Below are positions 8,716 to 17,937 of a stretch of DNA of 57,391 bases, piece by piece. Each line of letters opens with the position of its first letter. The stretch's first letter is position 1. The notes under the pieces are model-generated. The model did no database searches, was not told where the DNA came from, and saw nothing but the letters and a program-made list of their open reading frames with translations. Location of the stretch: contig JABDBZ010000005.1 of NCBI GenBank assembly GCA_013288385.1, positions 1-57,391 of the forward strand, written 5' to 3'. The DNA comes from Bacteroidota bacterium (GTDB lineage Bacteria > Bacteroidota > Bacteroidia > B-17B0 > Aurantibacillaceae). Made by a program: the position numbers and the translations under genes.

Positions 8716-9858
8716 TCACAACGAATTAATAATCTCAGCTGCCTTTTCAAGAGTTTCTGTTTTCTTAGCGAAACAAAAACGAAGTAATTTATTACCTGTT
8801 TGTTTAGTATAAAACACAGATAAAGGAATGCTGGCTAATTTTTTTTCTTTAGTTAAGCGAATGGCGTAATCGCAATCATTTTCATCAGTAATTGCCGAAT
8901 AATTTAGTAATTGAAAATAAGTTCCGGTACAAGGTTCAATTTTAAAGCGGGAACCTGAAATCATTTTTCTGAACAAATCGCGTTTGTGTTGGTAGAAATT
9001 TTTTAATTCTAAGTAGTTATTTTTATCTGATAAAAATTCTGACAACGCTAATTGAAAAGGATGATTAACTGCAAAGACTAAAAACTGATGCACTTTGCGA
9101 AACTCTTTCATTAAATAATCTGGTGCTGCAACATAACCAATTTTCCAACCCGTGGTATGTACTGTTTTCCCAAAGGAAGAAACAATTATGCTTTGCTGTT
9201 TTAAAGATGGATACCTTGCTACGCTTTGATGTGGTTGATTGTCAAAGGCCATATGTTCATATACTTCATCACTGAGTACAATTATATTTTTATCTTTTAC
9301 GAGTGATTCTAAATTTTTAAGATCGCTTTCATTTAATGTTGTGCCACTTGGATTATGTGGCGAATTGATGATGATCATTTTTGTTTTTGCATTGATCAAA
9401 CTTTTTACTTCATCCCAATTGATATTAAAATTAGGATAAGATAATTGAACAGGAATAACTTTTGCCCCGTGTAATTCAATAGCGGGAATATAGCAATCGT
9501 ATGCGGGCTCAAAAACAATTACTTCATCACCTTTATGTATAAATGCAGCAATGGAAGTATAAATACCTTGTGTTGCACCTGCCGTTATTGTAATTTCAGT
9601 ATCAGGATTATAAGTTGCATTGTAACAGGTAGAAATTATTTCCGCAATGGTTTCGCGCAATTGAATTACTCCTTGCATGGGTGCATATTGATTAAAACCA
9701 TTTACCATAAATTTATTAGCCAGATCAAGCAGTTTTATATCACAACTAAAATCGGGAAACCCTTGAGAAAGATTAATGGCATTATGTTCACGAGCCAAAG
9801 CGCCCATGGTGGTAAATATTGTTGTGCCTACGTTGGGTAACTTGCTGTTTACTAGCAT
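8716..9858 (-). CDS. Methionine aminotransferase, PLP-dependent class I/II (YbdL-like)
   Basis: 380 residues. Fold-type I aminotransferase with the start SKLPNVGTTIFTTM and NLSQGFPDF, typical of the YbdL/kynurenine-aminotransferase-like subgroup that transaminates methionine and aromatic amino acids. The PLP-binding lysine is K231 in SSFGKTVHTTGWKIGY. The cofactor ring region shows NSPHNPSG (165-172) and SDEVYEHM (196-203). The C-terminal arginine that binds the substrate carboxylate is in LLRFCFAK. It acts in the cytoplasm. The gene appears monocistronic. Family assignment is strong; the exact substrate is inferred from subgroup resemblance. Confidence 0.88.
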   Translation of the reverse strand: MLVNSKLPNVGTTIFTTMGALAREHNAINLSQGFPDFSCDIKLLDLANKFMVNGFNQYAPMQGVIQLRETIAEIISTCYNATYNPDTEITITAGATQGIYTSIAAFIHKGDEVIVFEPAYDCYIPAIELHGAKVIPVQLSYPNFNINWDEVKSLINAKTKMIIINSPHNPSGTTLNESDLKNLESLVKDKNIIVLSDEVYEHMAFDNQPHQSVARYPSLKQQSIIVSSFGKTVHTTGWKIGYVAAPDYLMKEFRKVHQFLVFAVNHPFQLALSEFLSDKNNYLELKNFYQHKRDLFRKMISGSRFKIEPCTGTYFQLLNYSAITDENDCDYAIRLTKEKKLASIPLSVFYTKQTGNKLLRFCFAKKTETLEKAAEIINSL

Positions 9859-9960
9859 AAAAATGTTTTTAAAGATGCTACAATATGCAGTTTTTTTGTT
9901 AATTTTGCTAGCCCTTCGGAATTTGGGTTTTATAAGGATGAATTAAGATTTTGTATCAAC

Positions 9961-9993
9961 AATTCATAATTCAACACTTATAATTCATAATTC
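9961..9993. repeat. Direct repeat AATTCATAATTC upstream of tRNA-Cys
   Basis: The 12-mer AATTCATAATTC occurs at 9961-9972 and again at 9982-9993, 21 nt apart and just before the tRNA. It may be a small copy of a common AT-rich intergenic repeat of this phylum; no function is evident. Confidence 0.5.
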
Positions 9994-9999
9994 TAATAA

Positions 10000-10073
10000 G
10001 GTCCTGTGGCCGAGTGGTTAGGCTCAGCTCTGCAAAAGCTGCTACTCCAGTTCGAACCTGGACGGGACCTCCA
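10000..10073 (+). tRNA. tRNA-Cys (anticodon GCA)
   Basis: A complete cloverleaf is visible. The acceptor stem GGTCCTG (10000-10006) pairs with CGGGACC, with one G-T pair. The anticodon arm is CAGCT-CTGCAAA-AGCTG, giving anticodon GCA after the conserved U33. The T arm is TCCAG-TTCGAAC-CTGGA. The discriminator base is U73, a cysteine identity element, and CCA is encoded (10071-10073). Confidence 0.97.
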
Positions 10074-10079
10074 GATAAT

Positions 10080-10106
10080 CCCCGATAGTTAATTCTATTG
10101 GGGGTT
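10080..10106 (+). terminator. Stem-loop after tRNA-Cys, probable terminator
   Basis: CCCCGATAG (10080-10088) pairs with CTATTGGGG (10095-10103) around a TTAATT loop, followed by a T-rich stretch. The core closely matches the hairpin at 12484-12511, so it belongs to a repeated hairpin family in this genome. Confidence 0.7.
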
Positions 10107-10217
10107 CTTATTTAATGCGAATATTTTTCTCCTATTTCTGAGCCCTACAGCCTTTCTCACTTAAAAGATATAGCAGCAATTGCAACTAGACCAAAAACCT
10201 AAGCGATCTTTTTTTAT

Positions 10218-10225
10218 TATATTTG
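10218..10225 (+). promoter_or_regulatory. Candidate -7 element TATATTTG
   Basis: TATATTTG matches the Bacteroidota TAnnTTTG -7 consensus and ends 16 nt before the ATG of the T9SS protein at 10242. No clear TTTG -33 box is seen. Confidence 0.4.
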
Positions 10226-10241
10226 TTTATAATAATTAAAA

Positions 10242-11228
10242 ATGAAAAAACTTTTATTCATCTACCTTATCGCTTTGTGTCCAATTATTAAAGCACAATA
10301 CACCTTAACTTCTTCAATTAAACCAGCTGTTGGTGATATTCAGAGTAGTATGAGTATTGATACAACAGGATTGGTCTTTGGAACATCAGGAACCAATCAA
10401 ATATGGAATTTTCCATGGGTAAACGCACAAACCAGTTCGGTTTATTCCAGTACTTTTATGCCTTTGTCGAGCACTTCCTATTCAACTTGTTTTTCCAACG
10501 CAACTATCGTCAAGTATGATGGAACTACTTATGGATTTTATAACACTGCAACTACTATTGATTATCTCGGATCGGTTTCCGGTACCAGTTGTAATGTATT
10601 ACAAAACTCAAATTCATTCGTAACTTTTCCTTTCAGTTATGGTTCTAATTATTCTGATACTTACGTAGATAATTTTAACGGCTTAAACACCTCTGGTACT
10701 GTAACTACAAGCGGCGACGCTACTGGCACGCTTAACATTCCAAATTTTTCTTTTAATAATGTATTAAGAGTAAAAGTAGTTACCCATATTGTGTTTAGCG
10801 GATCTTTAAGTGGTACAATTGATCAGGTAACCTATGATTATTTTTCATCTAACAGTAAGTTTTATCTGCTTTCATTATCATCGCAAACTTCCGTCATTTC
10901 AGGTACTACTATTAGTAAATTTGGAAGTGTGAATGCTTCTTTCTCTACAGGCATAAAAGAAAATCTGAATCCTGTTAGTTTTTCTATTTATCCAAATCCC
11001 TCTTCGTTAGGAGAAATATATCTTCTTTTTCAAAACAACTTAAATGAAAAAACTGACATTTTTTTTGTGAATTCTATTGGACAAACTATAAAAACTGTTT
11101 CCTTAAAAGAAATTAATTATCAAAACCCAGTTGTATCTATCAGTACAGTAGATATGAGTCCCGGAATTTATTTTATGAAAGTAAAGACTGATAAAGGAGA
11201 AAGCATTAAAAAAATAATTCTTCAATAG
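10242..11228 (+). CDS. Secreted protein with T9SS type A sorting domain
   Basis: 328 residues. The signal peptide is residues 1-18 (KKLLFIYLIALCPIIKA, cut before QYTLT). The body is Ser/Thr/Asn-rich and beta-strand-rich, with no recognised catalytic motif. The last ~80 residues form a Por secretion-tail domain: FSIYPNPSSLGEIYLLF, a middle strand IFFVNSIGQTIKTVSL, and the end SPGIYFMKVKTDKGESIKKI. This domain targets proteins through the type IX secretion system to the cell surface or medium. Single gene between a tRNA hairpin and a strong terminator. Cargo function unknown. Confidence 0.88.
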   Translation: MKKLLFIYLIALCPIIKAQYTLTSSIKPAVGDIQSSMSIDTTGLVFGTSGTNQIWNFPWVNAQTSSVYSSTFMPLSSTSYSTCFSNATIVKYDGTTYGFYNTATTIDYLGSVSGTSCNVLQNSNSFVTFPFSYGSNYSDTYVDNFNGLNTSGTVTTSGDATGTLNIPNFSFNNVLRVKVVTHIVFSGSLSGTIDQVTYDYFSSNSKFYLLSLSSQTSVISGTTISKFGSVNASFSTGIKENLNPVSFSIYPNPSSLGEIYLLFQNNLNEKTDIFFVNSIGQTIKTVSLKEINYQNPVVSISTVDMSPGIYFMKVKTDKGESIKKIILQ

Positions 11229-11304
11229 TTTGGTGAAGTTCTCATCTCACGTAAAGCAATTTTAGTAAGCAAAGCCTTAACTAGTAGCCTCAAGTAGAAA
11301 AATG

Positions 11305-11336
11305 AAACCCTTGATATCATTATGATTCAGGGGTTT
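11305..11336 (+). terminator. Rho-independent terminator
   Basis: AAACCCTTGA (11305-11314) pairs with TCAGGGGTTT (11327-11336) with one G-T pair, followed by TTGGTTTTTA. It ends transcription of the T9SS protein gene. Confidence 0.75.
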
Positions 11337-11417
11337 TGGTTTTTATGGGGTACACAATAGTAAAAAATAGTTTGCCATTCTTAAAAAAATACCTTTCTTT
11401 AGCCGAAATTGAAATAA

Positions 11418-12449
11418 ATGAACATACTAAAATCGTTAAGTAAAGACGCAGATTATTCGAAAACTCAATTGCAATGGATCCTTGCCGGATGGGTTATAAG
11501 CAGTCTCACAGAAAAAAAGAAAACAATATCGTTAACAGACGGAGACGTTTCTGAAGATGATTATGACAAGCAATCAATCTATTCATTGTTATACGCGTTA
11601 TACCGTAGTATGGGCGAAGTGAAAGATGAGCATGGTACAAAATACGAGTGGACATTTAATACATGGGGTTATGCATGGCCTTCAGCGTGGGGACCAAAAC
11701 CTGTTCCTGATTCGGAACCACAACGATTTGGTAGAAATGCGTACACGGGATTATATCATTTTGAACAGGTAAAAAACCGCGTAAAAGAATTAAATGGTAA
11801 AGTTAATATAGTTGAAATGGGTTGTGGTACAGGTGCCGGCGCGCATCATGTAACAAAAACCGTATTCCCAGAGTGCACATATGAAGCAGTTGATATGCAA
11901 CAAGCTGCAATTAAAACTTGTAAGCGTAAATTTGTTCCTGAATTAAATGGTCGTTTAAAAGCAACCTGGGCAAATGCAACACAACTTTCTGTAAAAGATG
12001 CGTCGGCCGATTTTGTGGCAGTTAATGAAACACATGTAACAGAAATGCCTGGTATTATTACCGATGAAGATAAAATGTTTTTTAATACAATGTATAGGAT
12101 ATTGAAACCAAATGGTTATTTCGTTTGGGGAAATGCAATTCCGGAAATAACATGGAAACCTTGTTTTGATTATTTAGAGTCAATTGGAATGAAGGTGATT
12201 GAAGTATGTGATGTAACCAAAGAAGCGGTAATTGCACGTGATGAGGATATGGCACGTGTTAAAGTGTTTTGCGAAGATATGCTTAATTCATTTTGGGCAT
12301 TTAAAATTCCAGGACTTGGTAAAAAAAGACGTTTGGAAGCAGAGTTAGCATTGAAAAACTTTTATCGCGATCCAGGGACTAACTTATATAGAAACATGGT
12401 TGATGGAACCGACACTTATAAAGTTGCTTTGTTGCAAAAAATAAAATAG
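11418..12449 (+). CDS. Class I SAM-dependent methyltransferase
   Basis: 343 residues. A Rossmann-type SAM-binding domain starts near residue 130, with motif I VEMGCGTGAG (132-141), followed by YEAVDMQQAA (acidic motif II) and later DFVAVNETHVTEM and MYRILKPNGYFVWGN (motif IV to post-motif region). The N-terminal ~110 residues are a substrate-specific extension containing a Trp-rich stretch (YEWTFNTWGYAWPSAWG). The layout is reminiscent of small-molecule or lipid C/O-methyltransferases, but the substrate cannot be named. It is monocistronic, bounded by hairpins at 11305-11336 and 12484-12511. Confidence 0.82.
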   Translation: MNILKSLSKDADYSKTQLQWILAGWVISSLTEKKKTISLTDGDVSEDDYDKQSIYSLLYALYRSMGEVKDEHGTKYEWTFNTWGYAWPSAWGPKPVPDSEPQRFGRNAYTGLYHFEQVKNRVKELNGKVNIVEMGCGTGAGAHHVTKTVFPECTYEAVDMQQAAIKTCKRKFVPELNGRLKATWANATQLSVKDASADFVAVNETHVTEMPGIITDEDKMFFNTMYRILKPNGYFVWGNAIPEITWKPCFDYLESIGMKVIEVCDVTKEAVIARDEDMARVKVFCEDMLNSFWAFKIPGLGKKRRLEAELALKNFYRDPGTNLYRNMVDGTDTYKVALLQKIK

Positions 12450-12483
12450 ATTTTCGAATTAATTTCGTTTGCTAATGAACCTG

Positions 12484-12511
12484 AACCCTGATAGTTAATT
12501 CTATCAGGGTT
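12484..12511 (+). terminator. Rho-independent terminator, repeated hairpin family
   Basis: The left arm 12484-12494 (AACCCTGATAG) pairs perfectly with 12501-12511 around TTAATT and is followed by TTTAT. Its GATAGTTAATTCTAT core is identical to the hairpin after tRNA-Cys. Confidence 0.85.
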
Positions 12512-12639
12512 TTATAATGAAATAAGGTTTTCATTTTTTTTATTCGTAGCTGCTTTAAATATTGTTGTGGTATTTCTCCCTAAACTTTTATGTATTGTTA
12601 ATGACTTGTTAACGCTAAAAAAGCAATATATAAAATGGC

Positions 12640-12647
12640 TAATTTTG
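12640..12647 (+). promoter_or_regulatory. Candidate -7 element TAATTTTG
   Basis: It matches TAnnTTTG and sits 36 nt upstream of the YceI gene ATG. No convincing -33 box is seen. Confidence 0.35.
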
Positions 12648-12683
12648 AAATAACCGATTATTAAAAGAGTTAGAAATCGAAAT

Positions 12684-13226
12684 ATGAAAAACATAAAATT
12701 ACCGACTTATTCTGTTATATTTTTGCTAGTATCTGCTTTTACTCTCGCCAAAAAATGGAAAATTGATTCAGAAAACAGTAAAATAAGTTTTGAATTGCCT
12801 GCTCAAAATAAAAAAGGCACTTTCGGAAATTTAAATGCAACTATTAATTTTGACAAAAAAAATTTATCAGAATCCAAAATAACGGCCTCCATTGATGTAA
12901 ATACTATAAAAGAGGGAAATGAAAAACACGAAACGCATTTATTGTCTTCTGATTTTTTTGATGCTGGAAAATTTCCTAAGATTTCTTTTACATCCACTGA
13001 AATTATCACTTTGGGAGGAACATATATTGCGAAGGGAAATTTAACAATGAAAGATTCTATAAAACCTATCGAAATTCCATTCACTTTTAATGAGAATGGT
13101 AAAAATCAAGCTATTTTTAGTGGTACTATTACAATTAATGCGAGCGATTATGGGGTTATGAAAAAGAACAAGGAAGGCGCAGACAAAGTGATTGTGTATT
13201 TGGTGGTGCCGGTGTCTGAGTTATAA
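12684..13226 (+). CDS. YceI family protein
   Basis: 180 residues with a signal peptide (to about residue 22, TLAKK). The mature part is the YceI lipocalin-like beta-barrel: KWKIDSENSKISFELP at the start, KITASIDVNTIKEGNEKHETHLLSSDFFDAGKFPKISF in the middle (the most conserved family block), and a C-terminal ASDYGV strand. YceI proteins bind isoprenoid or other long lipid molecules in the periplasm. Single gene with a candidate promoter at 12640-12647. It faces the tolC-like gene across an 82-nt gap with no strong hairpin. Confidence 0.9.
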   Translation: MKNIKLPTYSVIFLLVSAFTLAKKWKIDSENSKISFELPAQNKKGTFGNLNATINFDKKNLSESKITASIDVNTIKEGNEKHETHLLSSDFFDAGKFPKISFTSTEIITLGGTYIAKGNLTMKDSIKPIEIPFTFNENGKNQAIFSGTITINASDYGVMKKNKEGADKVIVYLVVPVSEL

Positions 13227-13308
13227 TATTCTTCATAAAGACAACGGAAATATTTAATTCATCCAATAATATTTTGGTTGTGGATTAAAACAGATCTTTT
13301 TAATTTAA

Positions 13309-14625
13309 TCAATAATTCCCAATGGCTTTTTGATAATTCACATTTGCCAATAAATAATCATAGACCGCTTTAATATAATTTTGTTCGGTTGTGGTTAAAG
13401 ATCTGTCAGTATCCAATAAATTGCTATACAATAATGAACCCAAATTGTATTGCTGTTTTTGATTTTCGTAAATAATTTTTGATAGATCATAATTACTTTT
13501 TGTGGTTTGCATATTCTGCAATGCATTGTTTAATTCTGTTGAGGCTTTTTGAATTTCGTAGTTAATATCTGCTGTTTTTTGTTTCAAATCTAAGTCAGTT
13601 TGTAAAGATTTTATTTTGTATTCCTGAACGTTATTATAATTTTTAAAATTGGATGTAATAGGCACGCTTAATTTTAAACCAAGATAATTAAAAGGAGTCC
13701 ACCATTGACGAAGCGTGTAATCGAAATTGTTATATAAAAATTGTTTGGAGTAATTAGCAAATAAAGCGATTGACGGAATTGCGTTTTGACGGTTTTTGCT
13801 GACTTCTAATTTATTGCCTTGTTGCATTAATAGCAATTGCTTAATTTCTGTTCTATTAGCAGCATCACCTTTTGTTGCAAATTTATCCGGTGAAAAATTT
13901 GGAGAGTTAATACTGTCTGATAAAAATAATTGTGTTTCAACGGGCACATTTATTTGATATTTTACATTATCTAAAGCCAAATCATAATTTTGTTTTGCTT
14001 TTAGTGTTTCTACTTTAGCATTTTCATAATCCAATTTAGCTTTTAAATAATCATTTTCAATTAATGTCCCAAGTTTTACTTTTCCTTCAGCAACTTGCTC
14101 ATACTCTTTATAACGCTGCTCATCATCAGCTGTAATTTTAGCTTGTAATTTTTTTAACAGCACATTTAAATAAGATAGAACTATTTGTTCTTTAATATTA
14201 TTTTCATCTTGTTTATTTTTTTCTTGTTCAAGTTTTAAATTATTTTTCGCAATTTTTACGTCCGTAATAATAGCCGGCTTAAAAATATTCTGATTCAAAT
14301 CAAGCCCGAATATAGAAGTGCTTTTTGCGCCTAACGCTACCAATGAAGGATTTGGGCCGAAAAAGCCACCAGGTATATACGTTGCTTGTATTTGCGGACT
14401 ATAACGCATATTGCCGGAACCGGAGATATCAGGTATCCATTCTTTTTTGCTTTTATTGAGTTTATTGTCAGCAACAGCAAGATTATATTTATGTGATTGG
14501 TTGTCGTATCTGTTTTTTAAACCAAGATCGATAGCTTGTTGCAGACTAATATTTAAATTGTTTGCTTGTTGCGAATACAAAGAAACAGAGATGATATAGA
14601 ATATAGCTGAAATTATTTTTTTCAT
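13309..14625 (-). CDS. TolC family outer membrane efflux protein
   Basis: 438 residues with a signal peptide (KKIISAIFYIISVSLYSQQ). The two internally repeated halves of the TolC/OEP fold are visible as long helical coiled segments (NNLKLEQEKNKQDENNIKEQI, LEVSKNRQNAIPSIALFANYSKQ, KTADINYEIQKASTELNNAL). It forms the outer membrane channel of a tripartite pump. It is the last gene of the operon TetR (17313), HlyD (16225), DHA2 MFS (14646), OEP, with 20 nt to the MFS gene. The partner proteins define its role as drug or metabolite efflux. Confidence 0.9.
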   Translation of the reverse strand: MKKIISAIFYIISVSLYSQQANNLNISLQQAIDLGLKNRYDNQSHKYNLAVADNKLNKSKKEWIPDISGSGNMRYSPQIQATYIPGGFFGPNPSLVALGAKSTSIFGLDLNQNIFKPAIITDVKIAKNNLKLEQEKNKQDENNIKEQIVLSYLNVLLKKLQAKITADDEQRYKEYEQVAEGKVKLGTLIENDYLKAKLDYENAKVETLKAKQNYDLALDNVKYQINVPVETQLFLSDSINSPNFSPDKFATKGDAANRTEIKQLLLMQQGNKLEVSKNRQNAIPSIALFANYSKQFLYNNFDYTLRQWWTPFNYLGLKLSVPITSNFKNYNNVQEYKIKSLQTDLDLKQKTADINYEIQKASTELNNALQNMQTTKSNYDLSKIIYENQKQQYNLGSLLYSNLLDTDRSLTTTEQNYIKAVYDYLLANVNYQKAIGNY

Positions 14626-14645
14626 TTCTTTTTTATTTAATACAA

Positions 14646-16223
14646 TTAATGATCACTTACTGCTTCTAATTTTTCTCCTTTTTTATAGCGAATCATGAGA
14701 ATAACCGGAGTGAGTAGAAGCACTGCCAACCCTAACATCATAAACCCATGATTGTAACTGAGAAGCATTTGTTGTTTACTTACTAAATTATCTACCATAA
14801 TATTAGCGGTTTGCGCAGCTTCATCAGTACTGTACCCGGCTGATGAAAACATTTGAGTGAAGGATGCCAATCTTTCTGAAGTCATAGAATTATAATCAGA
14901 GATATTTGAAATCATATTATTTTTGATATCCGCATTTTGATGATCGAGATAAATATTTATCAAGGCAACACCAATTGCTCCTCCCAACTGACGAAGCATG
15001 TTTGATAAACCAGTTGCTTGCGCTAAATCTTTTCCTTTTAAACCTGCTACTGCTAATGTTAGTATTGGCATCATCATAAATGCTGCACCAATACCACGTA
15101 ATATAAATGGCCAGAAAAAATTACTGCTATTTGAATCCGGTCCGGAAAAAGACATAAGAATTAAAAAAGCAGACATCATTGCTAAACCAACTAGAATAAC
15201 TGTTTTAGGATTTGTTCCGCCACCAACAATTTTACTTACTAATATCATTCCAACAGCAGTCGCCATTGCTCCGGGAATCATGAAGGCACCCGTTTGCGTG
15301 GCAGTCCATCCTAATGAAACTTGTGTAAATAAAGGAAAAATAAAAACAGATCCGGTAATAACTAAACCTATTACCAAGTTCATAATATTACCCATTGCCA
15401 AATTAAAACTTTTATACAAACGTAAATTTACGGCCGGATAATCTATTGATAATTCGCGAATAATAAATGCTATAAGTCCAAACATTGCCAAAATAAAGAA
15501 GAAAATAATTTCATCACTTTCGAACCAATCTTTTGTGCCACCTTCTTCTAAAACATATTGTAGAGATCCTATTCCCACAATTAAAAATAATATCCCCCAC
15601 CAATCTATTTTAATGAGTTTAGATGCATCTGCAAGATCAGTTACAAATTTCCAGGATAAAACGGCAGCAAGAAAGCCAATAGGAACATTGATAAAAAATA
15701 TCCAATGCCACGAAAAATTATCTGTAATGTAACCTCCGAGAACCGGCCCAAAAGTTGGACCTAAAATAACACCTACTCCAAAAATGGCCATTCCGGTGCC
15801 GGCTTGTTTCGGTGGAAATGCGCCAATGATTATTGATTGCGCGGTTGATAATAAACCACCACCACCTAAGCCTTGTATGAAACGCCAAAAAACAAGTGTC
15901 CATAAACTTGTAGAAAGGCCACACATTAAAGATGAAAATGTAAATAGAATAACGGATGCTGTGAAATATACTTTTCTCCCAAACAAATTAGATAGCATAC
16001 TTGAAAGCGGAATTACAATCACGTTAGCAATACTGTAAGATGTAATTACCCAGGCAATTTCTGTAGTAGTGGCTCCAATGTTTCCGCTGATTTCTCTTAA
16101 AGAAACATTTACAACTGTAGTATCAATGAGCTCTAATATGGCGCAAGAAATAGCTGTACCAATTAAAATCCATTTGGCAGCGCCGGTTGGATATATTTCT
16201 TCCTTAGAAATAACTGCTTCCAT
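14646..16223 (-). CDS. DHA2 family multidrug MFS transporter (EmrB/QacA type)
   Basis: 525 residues with about 14 hydrophobic segments, the DHA2 layout. Family motifs: LDTTVVNVSLREISG-like region (ELIDTTVVNVSLREI), the loop 2-3 motif SNLFGRKVYF, the motif C stretch GVGVILGPTFGPVLGGY, and RFIQGLGGGGLL. A drug:proton antiporter in the inner membrane, expected to pair with the HlyD-like adaptor encoded one base upstream and the TolC-like protein 20 nt downstream, as in EmrAB-TolC. The substrate cannot be read from sequence. Confidence 0.93.
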   Translation of the reverse strand: MEAVISKEEIYPTGAAKWILIGTAISCAILELIDTTVVNVSLREISGNIGATTTEIAWVITSYSIANVIVIPLSSMLSNLFGRKVYFTASVILFTFSSLMCGLSTSLWTLVFWRFIQGLGGGGLLSTAQSIIIGAFPPKQAGTGMAIFGVGVILGPTFGPVLGGYITDNFSWHWIFFINVPIGFLAAVLSWKFVTDLADASKLIKIDWWGILFLIVGIGSLQYVLEEGGTKDWFESDEIIFFFILAMFGLIAFIIRELSIDYPAVNLRLYKSFNLAMGNIMNLVIGLVITGSVFIFPLFTQVSLGWTATQTGAFMIPGAMATAVGMILVSKIVGGGTNPKTVILVGLAMMSAFLILMSFSGPDSNSSNFFWPFILRGIGAAFMMMPILTLAVAGLKGKDLAQATGLSNMLRQLGGAIGVALINIYLDHQNADIKNNMISNISDYNSMTSERLASFTQMFSSAGYSTDEAAQTANIMVDNLVSKQQMLLSYNHGFMMLGLAVLLLTPVILMIRYKKGEKLEAVSDH

Positions 16224-16224
16224 T

Positions 16225-17307
16225 TTATTTTGTATTTACTTTTACAAAAGCACTTAATCCCGGAAAAATTTCAGTATTTTTTTCTTTAGGAAAATTATCA
16301 ATTGAAATACGCAAAGGAAAACGTTGTGTTATTTTGATGAAATTCCCCGTAGCATTATCGGGTGGCAATAAAGAAAACTTAGCACCTGTTGCACCTGAAT
16401 AAGACTCAACTTTACCGGTTAATTTTAAATCGGGATAAGCATCTAATTTAATTTCTACTGTGTTTCCTATTTTAATTTGCGCTAATTGTGTTTCTTTAAA
16501 ATTGGCACTTATCCAAAAATGTTCGTTATCAATTACAACGCATAGTGATTGCCCTGATGAAACATATTGCCCCTGCTGGATTGCTCGTTTAGTAACAATA
16601 CCATTACATGGCGAAATAACGGTTGCATACGATAATTGTTTTTTTGCAAGGGCAAGTTCTGCTGCACGTTGTTTAATTTGTGCTTTGGCCAAATCAATTT
16701 GATTTTCTTCTGATTTTGCTTGTGCTTTTAAACCAAGTGAAGAAGATACCGAAGATTCTTGTTCGCTAACACTTTTAGCATAATCTGATTTTGCAATTTG
16801 TAAATTAGATTGCGCGTTATCTAATTGCTCTTGTGTTGCGGCTTTTATTTTTTGAAGTTCAACTATTCTGTCAAAATCTTTTTGAGCTTTTTCTAATTTT
16901 GTTTTTGCTACAACAATACTTTGTTGATTAGATTCTGTTGTTTCTTGTGAAGCGTTAGCATTTTCATGACTTGCGGATGCTTTATTTTCCACAGAAAGTA
17001 AATTTGCATTGGCATTGTCTAAAGCTGCTTCTGCTTCTGCCAATTTTGCTTTTAATTCATCAGCATCAAACAAAATGAGTGTATCACCTTTTTTAACTAC
17101 TTGATTATCTTTAAATCGGATATCATTAATATAAGCCGTAACACTTGATCTAATTGGTACAATATCTCCATCTAATTGCGCATTATCGCTTGTTTCGACT
17201 GCTGATCCGTTAATAAAATAAATAACACCGATTACAACAATTACAATTGCTATTATTGAAATTACTATTAGTTTACTCGGTTTTTTCTTTTTTGATTCTT
17301 GTTCCAT
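16225..17307 (-). CDS. HlyD/EmrA family periplasmic adaptor protein
   Basis: 360 residues. One N-terminal membrane anchor (residues 13-31, LIVISIIAIVIVVIGVIYF), a biotinyl-lipoyl-like half (SAVETSDNAQLDGDIVPIRSS, VVKKGDTLILFDADELKAKL), a long Gln/Ala-rich coiled-coil hairpin (about 80-205), the second lipoyl half (SPCNGIVTKRAIQQGQYVSSGQSL) and a C-terminal beta domain. It bridges the DHA2 transporter and the outer membrane channel. It follows the TetR gene by 5 nt and precedes the MFS gene by 1 nt, so the operon is tight. Confidence 0.92.
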   Translation of the reverse strand: MEQESKKKKPSKLIVISIIAIVIVVIGVIYFINGSAVETSDNAQLDGDIVPIRSSVTAYINDIRFKDNQVVKKGDTLILFDADELKAKLAEAEAALDNANANLLSVENKASASHENANASQETTESNQQSIVVAKTKLEKAQKDFDRIVELQKIKAATQEQLDNAQSNLQIAKSDYAKSVSEQESSVSSSLGLKAQAKSEENQIDLAKAQIKQRAAELALAKKQLSYATVISPCNGIVTKRAIQQGQYVSSGQSLCVVIDNEHFWISANFKETQLAQIKIGNTVEIKLDAYPDLKLTGKVESYSGATGAKFSLLPPDNATGNFIKITQRFPLRISIDNFPKEKNTEIFPGLSAFVKVNTK

Positions 17308-17312
17308 AAATA

Positions 17313-17915
17313 TTATTTTTTCAGTTCCTTATATAAATTATCCCACAATGTTTTTATTTCTTTTTTTGAGTTTTCAAAATCGTCTGCCATAATGCAATTA
17401 AGACCAGCACCTTTTGAAGAAAAAATAAATAGTTTAGCTATTTGTTCATCATTTATTTGAGAATTTATTTCACGATTTTTTTTTGCGATACGAATTATTT
17501 TTATCCAGGCTTTTAACTCATCTTTTTGTTGTTGCGCACGTTGTTTTTTAAAATCTGGTAACATTTTCATGGCATCAAAAATTAAAAAGTAATGGTTAGA
17601 TGTGAATACTTTTTTTTCGTGAGCGTCTCTTATTTTAGATGAATTAAATTTTTTCTTTTTTTCATTTAAAGAATCATTATAAAATTGGACTAATGACGTT
17701 TGGGAAAATTTGCTGTAATCTGTAATAATTAAATCAGCATAAAAATGACTCATCACTTCTTCAAAAACCTGTTCCTTACTACTGAAATAGTGATAGAACG
17801 CACCTTTTGAGAGTCCGGTTTTTTCAACAATTTCTTTCATGGTTACTTCCTTAAAATTTTTTTGCAAAAAAAGATTAAGTGAAGTGGTTAAAATATGTTC
17901 TTTTGAATCGTTCAT
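17313..17915 (-). CDS. TetR/AcrR family transcriptional regulator
   Basis: 200 residues. The N-terminal helix-turn-helix is clear: TMKEIVEKTGLSKGAFYHYF (about 25-44) followed by SSKEQVFEEV. The C-terminal ligand-binding domain is divergent, as usual. It is the first gene of the efflux operon, so it most likely represses the operon and itself until a pump substrate binds. A quasi-palindrome at 17938-17961, 23 nt before its ATG, is a candidate operator. Confidence 0.92.
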   Translation of the reverse strand: MNDSKEHILTTSLNLFLQKNFKEVTMKEIVEKTGLSKGAFYHYFSSKEQVFEEVMSHFYADLIITDYSKFSQTSLVQFYNDSLNEKKKKFNSSKIRDAHEKKVFTSNHYFLIFDAMKMLPDFKKQRAQQQKDELKAWIKIIRIAKKNREINSQINDEQIAKLFIFSSKGAGLNCIMADDFENSKKEIKTLWDNLYKELKK

Positions 17916-17937
17916 TTTAGGACATGAAAATTCCAGA

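Noticed and set aside
12512..12694. 60-codon minus-strand ORF
   Set aside because: Lies in an AT-rich intergenic gap overlapping the YceI promoter region, with no recognisable sequence.
14998..15441. 147-codon plus-strand ORF
   Set aside because: Antisense to the DHA2 transporter; hydrophobic codons on the other strand explain it.
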